Both the position numbers and the translations under genes were made by a program. A DNA stretch of 20,688 nt from Hyphomicrobiales bacterium. GTDB taxonomy: Bacteria > Pseudomonadota > Alphaproteobacteria > Rhizobiales > JAJFHR01. The notes below the pieces were generated by a model, which had not been told where the DNA came from, made no database searches, and was given only the letters and a program-made list of their open reading frames with translations. This document shows positions 14,809-20,688 of this stretch, piece after piece. How positions within the stretch are numbered: the stretch's first letter is position 1; each line of letters opens with the position of its first letter. The stretch covers positions 1 through 20,688 of the forward strand of contig JAJFHR010000040.1 in the NCBI GenBank assembly GCA_021775515.1. The letters are read 5' to 3'.

Positions 14809-14973
14809 ATGAACCCCTATGCATTCACAGATCCACTGCATCCCAATTTTCAGCCGGACTACCGGGCCTTGGAAAATTGCACTCAGGACGACGGGATTGA
14901 TTTTTCCCTGAGCCGCGCCATCTACCGTCTCGTTACCGGCATCGAGCGGTTGCTGTTTAAGCGCGAAGGCTGA
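14809..14973 (+). CDS. Small 54-residue protein of unknown function
   Basis: ATG 14809 is preceded by AAGGA at 14796-14800, eight bases away, and the frame runs 54 codons to TGA. It starts MNPYAFTDPLHPNF and ends YRLVTGIERLLFKREG: a proline- and acid-rich N-terminal half and an amphipathic, basic C-terminal helix. There is no signal peptide or transmembrane segment and one cysteine. I do not recognise the family. It is divergent from the GcvA-like regulator with LysR-type sites in between, the classic position of a regulated target. Nothing follows it on the same strand before the next, oppositely oriented LysR gene, so it would be a single-gene transcript. Confidence 0.6.
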   Translation: MNPYAFTDPLHPNFQPDYRALENCTQDDGIDFSLSRAIYRLVTGIERLLFKREG

Positions 14974-15065
14974 TCCAGGAACCGGAAAATGAACCCGAGA
15001 GCTTCTTCTAGACCGCGGTAAGTTCACGGAACCAGACAATAAGTCAACGCCTGAAAGCTGCCTGC

Positions 15066-15965
15066 TCAGTTAAGAGCCGGTGCAGCTCTCAGGCGTTCCG
15101 CCATAAAATCGACAAAGGCCCGCACCCTGGCTGAGACCATGCGTCCTTCTTGATGAACAACATGAATTGGGCTCGGCGGCATTTCATATGCGCTCAAAAC
15201 TGTTTGTATGCGGCCATCGGCAAGAAAAGGCGCAACTTGGTATGACAACAAGCGTGAAATCCCCCAACCGCCTGCGACCAGTTCAATCACTGCATCATTG
15301 GTATTGATGCTAAGCCGCGGTTCTGCCCGAAAGTAGAAAGGCGACCCGTCTTTTTGAAATTGCCAATCTGCTGTAACTCCGATAGCTACGGATTGGATGA
15401 GTTTGTGGTTGGAGAGATCTTCAGGCTGCTGCGGCAGGCCGTGTTTTTTGAGGTAGCCGGGTGAGGCGATCATCACTTGACGAACGCTTCCAGCACGCGT
15501 TGCAATCAGGGATGAATCCGGCAGCTCTCCAATTCGTATGGCAACATCCAGCCCCTCATCCATCAGGTTGACCACCCGGTCGATAAAAAACGCTCGGGCC
15601 GTCACCTGCGGATACAAATCCAAAAATTCACCCAGGATCGGCGTTACAAACATGCGGCCGAACAGGACCGGTGCGGTAATGCGAAGTTGACCGCGCGGCG
15701 TTGCGTGTGAACCAACGGCAGCTTCTTCCGCTTCTTCGAGGTCGAGTAAAATCCGCCGCCCGTCTTCGAGAAACCGCTGACCGCTTTGCGTTAAGCGAAC
15801 CGAACGCGTGGTGCGCACGAATAATCTGGTCCCCAATCTGTCTTCCAGCATGGCGACGGCGCGCGTTACCGCCGGCGGCGACATGCTCAGGTTGCGGGCG
15901 GCGGCGGCAAACCCGCCACACTCTGCCACCTTTATGAATACTTGAATAGCGTGAAACCGGTTCAT
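15066..15965 (-). CDS. LysR family transcriptional regulator
   Basis: 299 residues, normal family length. The helix-turn-helix (FHAIQVFIKVAECGGFAAAA, then MSPPAVTRAVAMLEDRLGTRLF, residues about 3-45) and the LysR effector domain (LRITAPVLFGRMFVTP from about 92 onward) resemble the CrgA/DmlR-type group. It is divergent from the AhpD-like gene at 16106, with a 140-base shared promoter region containing an inverted repeat, so that gene and the following flavoprotein are the probable targets. The effector is unknown. Confidence 0.93.
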   Translation of the reverse strand: MNRFHAIQVFIKVAECGGFAAAARNLSMSPPAVTRAVAMLEDRLGTRLFVRTTRSVRLTQSGQRFLEDGRRILLDLEEAEEAAVGSHATPRGQLRITAPVLFGRMFVTPILGEFLDLYPQVTARAFFIDRVVNLMDEGLDVAIRIGELPDSSLIATRAGSVRQVMIASPGYLKKHGLPQQPEDLSNHKLIQSVAIGVTADWQFQKDGSPFYFRAEPRLSINTNDAVIELVAGGWGISRLLSYQVAPFLADGRIQTVLSAYEMPPSPIHVVHQEGRMVSARVRAFVDFMAERLRAAPALN

Positions 15966-15972
15966 CTAATTG

Positions 15973-15987
15973 TTCCATTTTTTGGAA
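15973..15987. promoter_or_regulatory. LysR-box candidate between LysR and the second AhpD-like gene
   Basis: TTCCATTTTTTGGAA is a perfect dyad (TTCCA, 5 bases, TGGAA) in T-N11-A spacing, starting eight bases upstream of the LysR start codon. It fits an autoregulatory LysR site controlling the divergent pair. Confidence 0.6.
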
Positions 15988-16105
15988 TAGTATTTTTATT
16001 ATTACGCTTATTCAAACGATTTTTAAAACAGATTAAATCTTGTTCACCGGACCCGCAGTGTGGCCGGACAGTGATCAACCCTTAATTTAGATGAGATTTA
16101 TTATT

Positions 16106-16654
16106 ATGAGCCGTATCAACACAGTTACACAAGAAACCGCAAATGCCGAACAGAAGGGCTTGCTTGATGCCATCCAAAGCAAACTCGGCATGGTCCCTAA
16201 TTTTCTCGCCGTACTCGCCAATTCACCTGACGCCCTGGCGGGTTTCCTCGGCCTGCATCAAATTGCCGAAGCCGGTCAGTTGGACCCGCAGACACGTGAA
16301 CGTATCGCCCTTGTGGTTGCCCAGGAAAATTCGTGTGAATATTGCGTTTCAGCCCACACAGCGATCGGTCGCAAAGCCGGGCTGACAGGCGCGGAAATCG
16401 ACGCCAATCGCGCCGGTACCTCGCAAGATGTTCGCGCTGCCGCTGCCGTTACATTTGCCAAGGCGTTAAATGAACACAACGGCGAAATAACCCAGGCCGA
16501 ATTCAATGATATTCGTGCTGCAGGCTACAGTGACGCTGAGATTGTCGAGATCATCACCCATGTCGGCATGAATATTTTGACCAACCTGATCGGCAAGGCA
16601 TCGCAGGTGGATATCGATTTTCCCAAAATCGCGCTGCAGCAGCAGGCAGCATAA
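16106..16654 (+). CDS. AhpD/carboxymuconolactone decarboxylase-like protein (second copy)
   Basis: 182 residues from ATG 16106 (MSRINTVTQ), the usual start of this peroxidase-related group; the in-frame ATG at 16091 adds five residues and has no ribosome site before it. The AhpD motif E-x11-C-x2-C-x3-H is complete: Glu65, Cys77, Cys80 and His84 (CEYCVSAH). It is likely a thiol-dependent antioxidant or an enzyme of unknown substrate, cytoplasmic. It is only distantly similar to the copy at 10361-10948, which is under TetR rather than LysR control, so they are separate systems rather than a recent duplication. The flavoprotein gene follows in the same direction after 97 bases. Confidence 0.9.
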   Translation: MSRINTVTQETANAEQKGLLDAIQSKLGMVPNFLAVLANSPDALAGFLGLHQIAEAGQLDPQTRERIALVVAQENSCEYCVSAHTAIGRKAGLTGAEIDANRAGTSQDVRAAAAVTFAKALNEHNGEITQAEFNDIRAAGYSDAEIVEIITHVGMNILTNLIGKASQVDIDFPKIALQQQAA

Positions 16655-16681
16655 TCCGCAAATGATTTTTGAAAAAAACCA

Positions 16682-16724
16682 GGGCGAGGCATCAAAATTT
16701 CAACAAACATCGAAAGCCTCGCCC
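16682..16724 (+). repeat. Intercistronic inverted repeat (9-bp stem, 25-base loop)
   Basis: GGGCGAGGC at 16682-16690 is exactly complementary to GCCTCGCCC at 16716-16724. It lies between the AhpD-like gene and the flavoprotein, ending about 12 bases before the latter's AGGAAG ribosome site. No T-run follows. A partial transcription stop, mRNA processing or translation control are all possible. Confidence 0.55.
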
Positions 16725-16751
16725 ACCTATCCCTAGGAAGAAAGACAAATC

Positions 16752-18347
16752 ATGGCCCGAAAATTCGCAGAAATCACCTTTACAGCCGCCGTTAAGGAAG
16801 CCCAGGTGCGCTATGGCAGCCGCTCTGCAAATGAGGGTTTTGAGTACGCTGAAGACAAGCGTGATACCTTGGGCGAGGCTGAGATTGCCTTTATCAATGA
16901 GCGTGACGGGTTTTATCAGGCAACGGTCAATGAAAACGATTGGCCCTACGTTCAGTTTCGCGGCGGGCCTGCCGGGTTCCTGAAAGTGCTGGACGAGCGC
17001 ACCATTGGCTATGCGGATTTTCGTGGAAATATCCAATATCTCAGCGTCGGCAATCTTGCCGCGAATAACCGGGTTTCTTTAATCCTGATGGATTATCCCA
17101 ACCGTCGGCGCCTCAAAATCTGGGCCCGTGCGCGCATTGTCCATCATGATGAGGATGCCGATTTGCTTGCCCGTCTGGAAGTCTCCACCTACCGTGCAAG
17201 AGTTGAACGCGCGGTGGTGTTGACCGTTGAAGCCGTTGACTGGAATTGCCCGCAACACATTACGCCGCGATTTTCTGAAAGCGAAATAGATGAAATGGTG
17301 GCACCCTTAAGACACCGCATAGCCGAGCTTGAGGCAACGGCAGGTGATCTGCCTGCTGCTCAACAAAAGGTAAAACCGGTTATCGGAGAGGGGCCGCTGG
17401 AACTAGTCATCACCGGCATTCGTCAACTCACGCCTGAAGTTCGCGCCTATGAACTGCGTCACCCGGAATTCGAAGAATTACCGCGGGCAACACCGGGCTC
17501 ACATATACAAGTCCCCGTATCATTGGCGGATGGCAGCCTGGAGACCAGAAGTTATTCAATTGCCAGCAACCCTGACCGTCGCGATGCCTATGAAATTGCC
17601 GTTCGGCTTGATCCCGAAGGCTGCGGTGGATCTCGTGCCGTTCACGACATCTATACGCTCGGCTTGCACATTCGTGCCGGCCTACCGAAAAACGCCTTTT
17701 CTCTGCACGATGATTCCCGGCCATCCATTTTGATTGCCGGTGGAATTGGCATAACGCCTCTGAAATCAATGGTCGAGGCGCTAAAGGCTGAGGGGCGGGC
17801 ATTTCAATTACACTATGCCGCGCGATCACGCGGCCATCTGGCTTACCGCGAGCAACTCTCCTCAATACTTGATGGTGCAGTGACATATTATGCCACTGAT
17901 CAGGGTGACAGGATTGATATCGACACCGTGTTGGCCGGGGCTGAGCCTGACGCCGTGTTTTATGTTTGCGGCCCGCAACGGTTGATTGAGGCTGTTCATT
18001 TGAGCGCCGATGCTCTGGGAATTGATCGCAAGCGTGTACGCTTTGAACGCTTTTCAGCAGCAAAACCCGAAGGTGACGATACGACGTTTGAAGTCCGCCT
18101 TGCGCAATCTTCAACCAAGCTAACCATCGCTCGCGATCAATCCCTGCTCGATGCCCTGCTTGATGCTGACATCAAGATCGGATATGGCTGCAAATCGGGT
18201 ACCTGCGGCACCTGTGCCACCAAGGTGCTGGAGGGTGAAGTCGAACACCGCGACATGGCGCTTTCAAAGGCGGAGCAAAACCAGGCCGGGTTAATGTGTG
18301 TCTGTGTATCGCGGGCAGCTTCTGACTGTCTCGTGCTGGATTTATAG
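16752..18347 (+). CDS. Three-domain flavoprotein: PNPOx-like, ferredoxin-NAD(P) reductase, [2Fe-2S] ferredoxin
   Basis: 531 residues. Residues about 40-165 are a pyridoxamine-phosphate-oxidase-like split barrel (FINERDGFYQATVNENDWPY, YADFRGNIQYLSVGNL), a fold that usually binds FMN. Residues about 215-310 form the flavin domain, with RSYSIAS at 266-272. The NAD(P) domain has GGIGITPLKSM at 330-340 and VCGPQ at 405-409. Residues about 445-531 form a plant-type [2Fe-2S] domain with Cys480, Cys485, Cys488 and Cys516 or Cys518. The last two domains match phthalate-dioxygenase-reductase-type enzymes, which pass electrons from NAD(P)H. The N-terminal barrel may be the internal electron acceptor acting on an unknown substrate. 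The start is preceded by AGGAAG. Similar fusions exist in other proteobacteria. It is probably cotranscribed with the AhpD-like gene. Confidence 0.9.
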   Translation: MARKFAEITFTAAVKEAQVRYGSRSANEGFEYAEDKRDTLGEAEIAFINERDGFYQATVNENDWPYVQFRGGPAGFLKVLDERTIGYADFRGNIQYLSVGNLAANNRVSLILMDYPNRRRLKIWARARIVHHDEDADLLARLEVSTYRARVERAVVLTVEAVDWNCPQHITPRFSESEIDEMVAPLRHRIAELEATAGDLPAAQQKVKPVIGEGPLELVITGIRQLTPEVRAYELRHPEFEELPRATPGSHIQVPVSLADGSLETRSYSIASNPDRRDAYEIAVRLDPEGCGGSRAVHDIYTLGLHIRAGLPKNAFSLHDDSRPSILIAGGIGITPLKSMVEALKAEGRAFQLHYAARSRGHLAYREQLSSILDGAVTYYATDQGDRIDIDTVLAGAEPDAVFYVCGPQRLIEAVHLSADALGIDRKRVRFERFSAAKPEGDDTTFEVRLAQSSTKLTIARDQSLLDALLDADIKIGYGCKSGTCGTCATKVLEGEVEHRDMALSKAEQNQAGLMCVCVSRAASDCLVLDL

Positions 18348-18499
18348 AGTCTCAATGCCCGCGACAGAATTCCGCTGAATGCGCGAATGTATTGGTAAAA
18401 GACCATCTCTGCCACCAGTCCCTCGTGTGTTGTACTTGAAGTTAAGGCCAAAGGGAGTAGTGTTGCTGCAATCAAAATGAAAATAGGGGATGAAAGCCC

Positions 18500-19351
18500 A
18501 TGAAACTGGTTCGGTATGGATTAATCGGGCGCGAACGGCCTGGTATCATAGATGATGACGGCAATATTCGAGACCTCTCCAGCCAAATAGGAGATGTTGC
18601 GCGCGACGCCTTGAGCGCTGACAGTCTGAACATGCTGGCGGAGTTGGATTTATCTGCATTGCCGGTCGTCGAGGGCAATCCTCGGCTGGGCGCCTGTGTT
18701 GGGGCTGTGTCGAAACTGGTGGCCGTGGGGCTCAACTATGCCGATCATGCCCGCGAAGCGGGGCTGAAAATTCCTAAAGAGCCTATTATTTTCAGCAAGG
18801 CGGTATCGTCCATTTCCGGGCCGAATGATGACGTTGTCATTCCCAGGGGCTCAACCAAGGTGGATTGGGAGATAGAGCTTGGAATCGTTATTGGCAAACG
18901 CGCTCAATATGTCAGCAAGGCTGAGGCTCTTGACTATGTCGCCGGATATTGCATCGTTGATGATATTTCAGAGCGCGAACTGCAAATAGAGCGCAGCGGC
19001 GGCCAATGGGACAAGGGCAAGGGCTGTGATACATTTGCTCCCATTGGTCCGTGGATGGTGACCAAAGATGAAATTTCCGATCCTCAAAACTTGGATATGT
19101 CGCTGACGGTAAACGGGCAGGTCCGGCAGGATGGCAACTCCAGAACCATGATCTTTCCGATCGACCAGCTTGTCTCTGACATAAGTTCGTGGATGACACT
19201 TGAGCCCGGCGATATAATTGCCTCGGGAACACCGCCCGGTGTGGCTCTTGGTATGGAAATACCGGCCTGGTTGAAACCCGGCGATGAACTGCATTCGAGC
19301 ATTCAGGGTCTGGGCGAGCAAAAACAAAAGGTTGTCGCCTATTCTAGCTAG
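18500..19351 (+). CDS. Fumarylacetoacetate hydrolase family protein
   Basis: 283 residues. A small N-terminal domain (VRYGLIGRERPGIIDDDG) is followed by the FAH fold: GLNYADHAREAG at 77-88 and metal ligands Glu124 and Glu126 (WEIELG) and Asp155 (VDDIS), with further signatures WDKGKGCDTFAPIGPW at 170-185 and ASGTPPGVALG. Members hydrolyse or decarboxylate beta-keto acids using Mg2+ or Mn2+; common annotations are 2-hydroxyhepta-2,4-diene-1,7-dioate isomerase or ureidoglycolate lyase, and sequence alone does not separate these. AGGGGATGAAAG precedes ATG 18500. The 152-base gap before it leaves open whether it belongs to the flavoprotein operon. It could be part of aromatic-compound breakdown. 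Confidence 0.9.
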   Translation: MKLVRYGLIGRERPGIIDDDGNIRDLSSQIGDVARDALSADSLNMLAELDLSALPVVEGNPRLGACVGAVSKLVAVGLNYADHAREAGLKIPKEPIIFSKAVSSISGPNDDVVIPRGSTKVDWEIELGIVIGKRAQYVSKAEALDYVAGYCIVDDISERELQIERSGGQWDKGKGCDTFAPIGPWMVTKDEISDPQNLDMSLTVNGQVRQDGNSRTMIFPIDQLVSDISSWMTLEPGDIIASGTPPGVALGMEIPAWLKPGDELHSSIQGLGEQKQKVVAYSS

Positions 19352-19807
19352 AAAACTCATCACCGTATAGTCCATACTCACTATTGTCGCGCTAGAGCAT
19401 TCACGTTCACATTGCACGAAAGAATCTTGATTGTGCCGTCAGCACCGGTCTTCGAATATTCACGCTCCGCCACCTGGCGGTAGAAAGATCAGGCTTTTTT
19501 CGGGCCGAACCAAAAGAGCACAAGTCGCTTACGTTTTATGCCAACTTAATTGCTCATTATTTTAACTGATGTCTGGCCATGAAACCTTTGCCCGGGTGTT
19601 TGCCTTCGACCAGATATGCCTCAATAAAAACGCTGGCCGAAAATTGATCTACCTCAACGACCAGTTTTTGCAGCGGTGCCATTCTGACTGGCACAATCGC
19701 CACTTTCTGATAATCTGATATTGCAGATGTTGGAAAGCAACGGTTGTCTGGCTCAGTGGCCATCGTGCGCTGAACCATTTATCTTGACGTTCAATTTTGA
19801 GGGAGTG
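19352..19807. other. 456-base gap with a possible small palindromic repeat and a hairpin, no convincing gene
   Basis: At 19392-19426 CTAGAGCATTCACGTTCACA and what follows resemble, from memory, the TAGAGCAT...GTTCA-type repeats common in Hyphomicrobiales intergenic DNA; this is a weak match. At 19467-19480 CCGCC-ACCT-GGCGG forms a 5-bp hairpin, but the T-run (19495-19500) is too far away for a standard terminator. A 73-codon minus-strand frame (19557-19778) has no ribosome site and no recognisable motif, so it is not called as a gene. Confidence 0.35.
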
Positions 19808-20290
19808 ATGAAAATGATATTTCGTTATTTGGCAGCGGGGTTTATTTTTGTAATGGTTTTGGTGAGCTCAGCAATCGCTGGCAGCGATGGAGGCTTTAAG
19901 TTCTATAACACCAAGGGCGACTTTGCAGGCGTAAGTGCAGATGTTGAAGATGCGATCATAAATCGTGGGTATGTTGTCGATTACCATGGTTTTATCGGTA
20001 AGATGTTAAAGCGCACGGCCCAGGACGTCGGCGATGCAAAAAAAGTATACAAGGATGCGGAGTTTTATCAATTCTGTTCGGCTGTTCTGTCACGTAGGAT
20101 GGTCGAGGCCGATCCAAAAAACATTGGTTTTTGCCCATATGTTGTTGTGGTCTATGAACTGGAATCAGCCCCGGGCACGATACAGGTCGGCTATCGCAAC
20201 CCTCCGATGACCGGATCGGACGAGTCGCAAAAAGCACTGGGAGCTATCGCTAAGCTGCTTGATGAAATAAGTCGCGAAGCCACAAAATAA
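19808..20290 (+). CDS. Secreted DUF302-domain protein
   Basis: 160 residues from ATG 19808, chosen because GAGGGAG lies directly upstream and because it gives a clean signal peptide: KM, a hydrophobic core IFRYLAAGFIFVMVLVSSA and cleavage after about AIAG (residue 23). The mature part has the DUF302 pattern: DVEDAIINRGYVV, DAEFYQFCSAVLSRRMVEAD and a VVVYELESAPGTIQVGYRNP strand pair. The family's biochemical role is not established; members often occur near sulfur-oxidation or thiol-handling genes. Two cysteines (in YQFCSA and IGFCPY) could pair in the periplasm. A secreted rhodanese follows in the same direction, which supports a sulfur-related envelope role. Confidence 0.82.
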   Translation: MKMIFRYLAAGFIFVMVLVSSAIAGSDGGFKFYNTKGDFAGVSADVEDAIINRGYVVDYHGFIGKMLKRTAQDVGDAKKVYKDAEFYQFCSAVLSRRMVEADPKNIGFCPYVVVVYELESAPGTIQVGYRNPPMTGSDESQKALGAIAKLLDEISREATK

Positions 20291-20452
20291 ATAAAGCAAA
20301 CTGAATAAGTGCGGGAAAACCGGTCTGCAGTGGAGTGGTGCGGGGTTTATTATAAGGGTGGAAACGTCTGTTCCCGCGCTCGCGAATTTATGATTATTAC
20401 CTTGAAATCGGCTCATGCTAAACGGGAGCTACGTTGGATTTTATTTTACCAG

Positions 20453-20688
20453 ATGAGTGAACAATACCCTATGAAAGTAATAAAAAAAGCAGCGGCGCAA
20501 ATATTGGTTTTGCTTGTATTTGTGTCCATGACCGCTTTTCCCGCATCGAGTGAGCCAAGGCGGCTGAGCGTCAGTGAGGCGCATGAACTGGCCATGCGTG
20601 GCGATATTGTTCTTATCGACGTGCGTACGCCGGGAGAATGGAAAAAAACCGGCATTGGCGCCTCGGCTAAACCCATATCAATGCATTT
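20453..20688 (+). CDS. Secreted rhodanese-like protein (3' end outside window)
   Basis: Open to the window end. After a basic start (MKVIKKAA from ATG 20471, or six residues longer from ATG 20453) comes a hydrophobic signal segment ILVLLVFVSMTAFPASS. Then comes the start of a rhodanese domain: LSVSEAHELAMRGDIVLIDV followed by RTPGEWKKTGIG, matching the LIDVRxPxEW hallmark. The catalytic cysteine loop would lie beyond the window, so activity cannot be judged. Rhodaneses transfer sulfane sulfur. Neither start has a strong ribosome site. It lies 162 bases after the DUF302 gene. Confidence 0.82.
   Translation, partial: MSEQYPMKVIKKAAAQILVLLVFVSMTAFPASSEPRRLSVSEAHELAMRGDIVLIDVRTPGEWKKTGIGASAKPISMH

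Noticed and set aside
19557..19778. 73-codon minus-strand open frame
   Set aside because: No ribosome site or recognised motif; codon pattern is not decisive. Homology search of the translated product would settle it.
20311..20377. GCGGGAA and TTCCCGC inverted repeat after the DUF302 gene
   Set aside because: Only 7 bp with a 53-base loop and no T-run, so not a credible terminator.

Overview
The window reads as chromosomal DNA of a moderate-GC Gram-negative bacterium, most likely an alphaproteobacterium. This is an inference from LysR/GcvA, TetR and PilZ family usage, an FNR-type box, a possible Hyphomicrobiales-like repeat, and densely packed genes with strong GGAGG ribosome sites. There is no rRNA, tRNA, CRISPR array, insertion sequence or phage gene. 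The content is metabolic and redox-related, in short operons each next to its own regulator.

Bases 1-5530: the 3' part of a thiamine-diphosphate enzyme (acetolactate synthase-like), convergent with alanine dehydrogenase (ald). An Lrp/AsnC regulator is divergent from ald. A homoserine-dehydrogenase-like oxidoreductase with a C-terminal SAF domain is divergent from a short-chain dehydrogenase.

Bases 5532-9755 (minus strand) are the centrepiece: a five-gene aldehyde:ferredoxin oxidoreductase operon of the multi-subunit, NADH-linked type known from Aromatoleum (AorABC). In order: a four-cluster ferredoxin subunit, the tungsto/molybdopterin catalytic subunit, an FAD/NAD subunit, a MoaD/ThiS-like protein ending in Gly-Gly, and an unrecognised 100-residue protein ending in Gly-Gly-Gly. 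A 9-bp hairpin lies between the catalytic and FAD genes, and a perfect 13-bp dyad precedes the first ribosome site.

Bases 10053-11707 (minus): a TetR gene and an AhpD/carboxymuconolactone-decarboxylase-like gene share an almost identical 18-bp palindromic operator, so they form a small regulon. The AhpD-like gene is followed by a broken SRPBCC gene that keeps both ends but has lost its middle. Bases 11847-13749: a PilZ protein, an FNR-type box, and a saccharopine-dehydrogenase/enoyl-reductase-like protein.

Bases 13751-18347: two LysR regulators, each with a palindromic LysR-box candidate upstream. The first is divergent from a 54-codon gene. The second is divergent from another AhpD-like gene, followed by a three-domain flavoprotein (PNPOx-like + ferredoxin reductase + [2Fe-2S]). 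Bases 18500-20688: a fumarylacetoacetate-hydrolase-family enzyme, a poorly explained gap, a secreted DUF302 protein and the start of a secreted rhodanese.

The most notable points are the Gly-Gly-Gly small protein of the aldehyde oxidoreductase operon, the duplicated TetR operator with a probable leaderless tetR transcript, the SRPBCC remnant, and the 54-codon gene facing the GcvA-like regulator.
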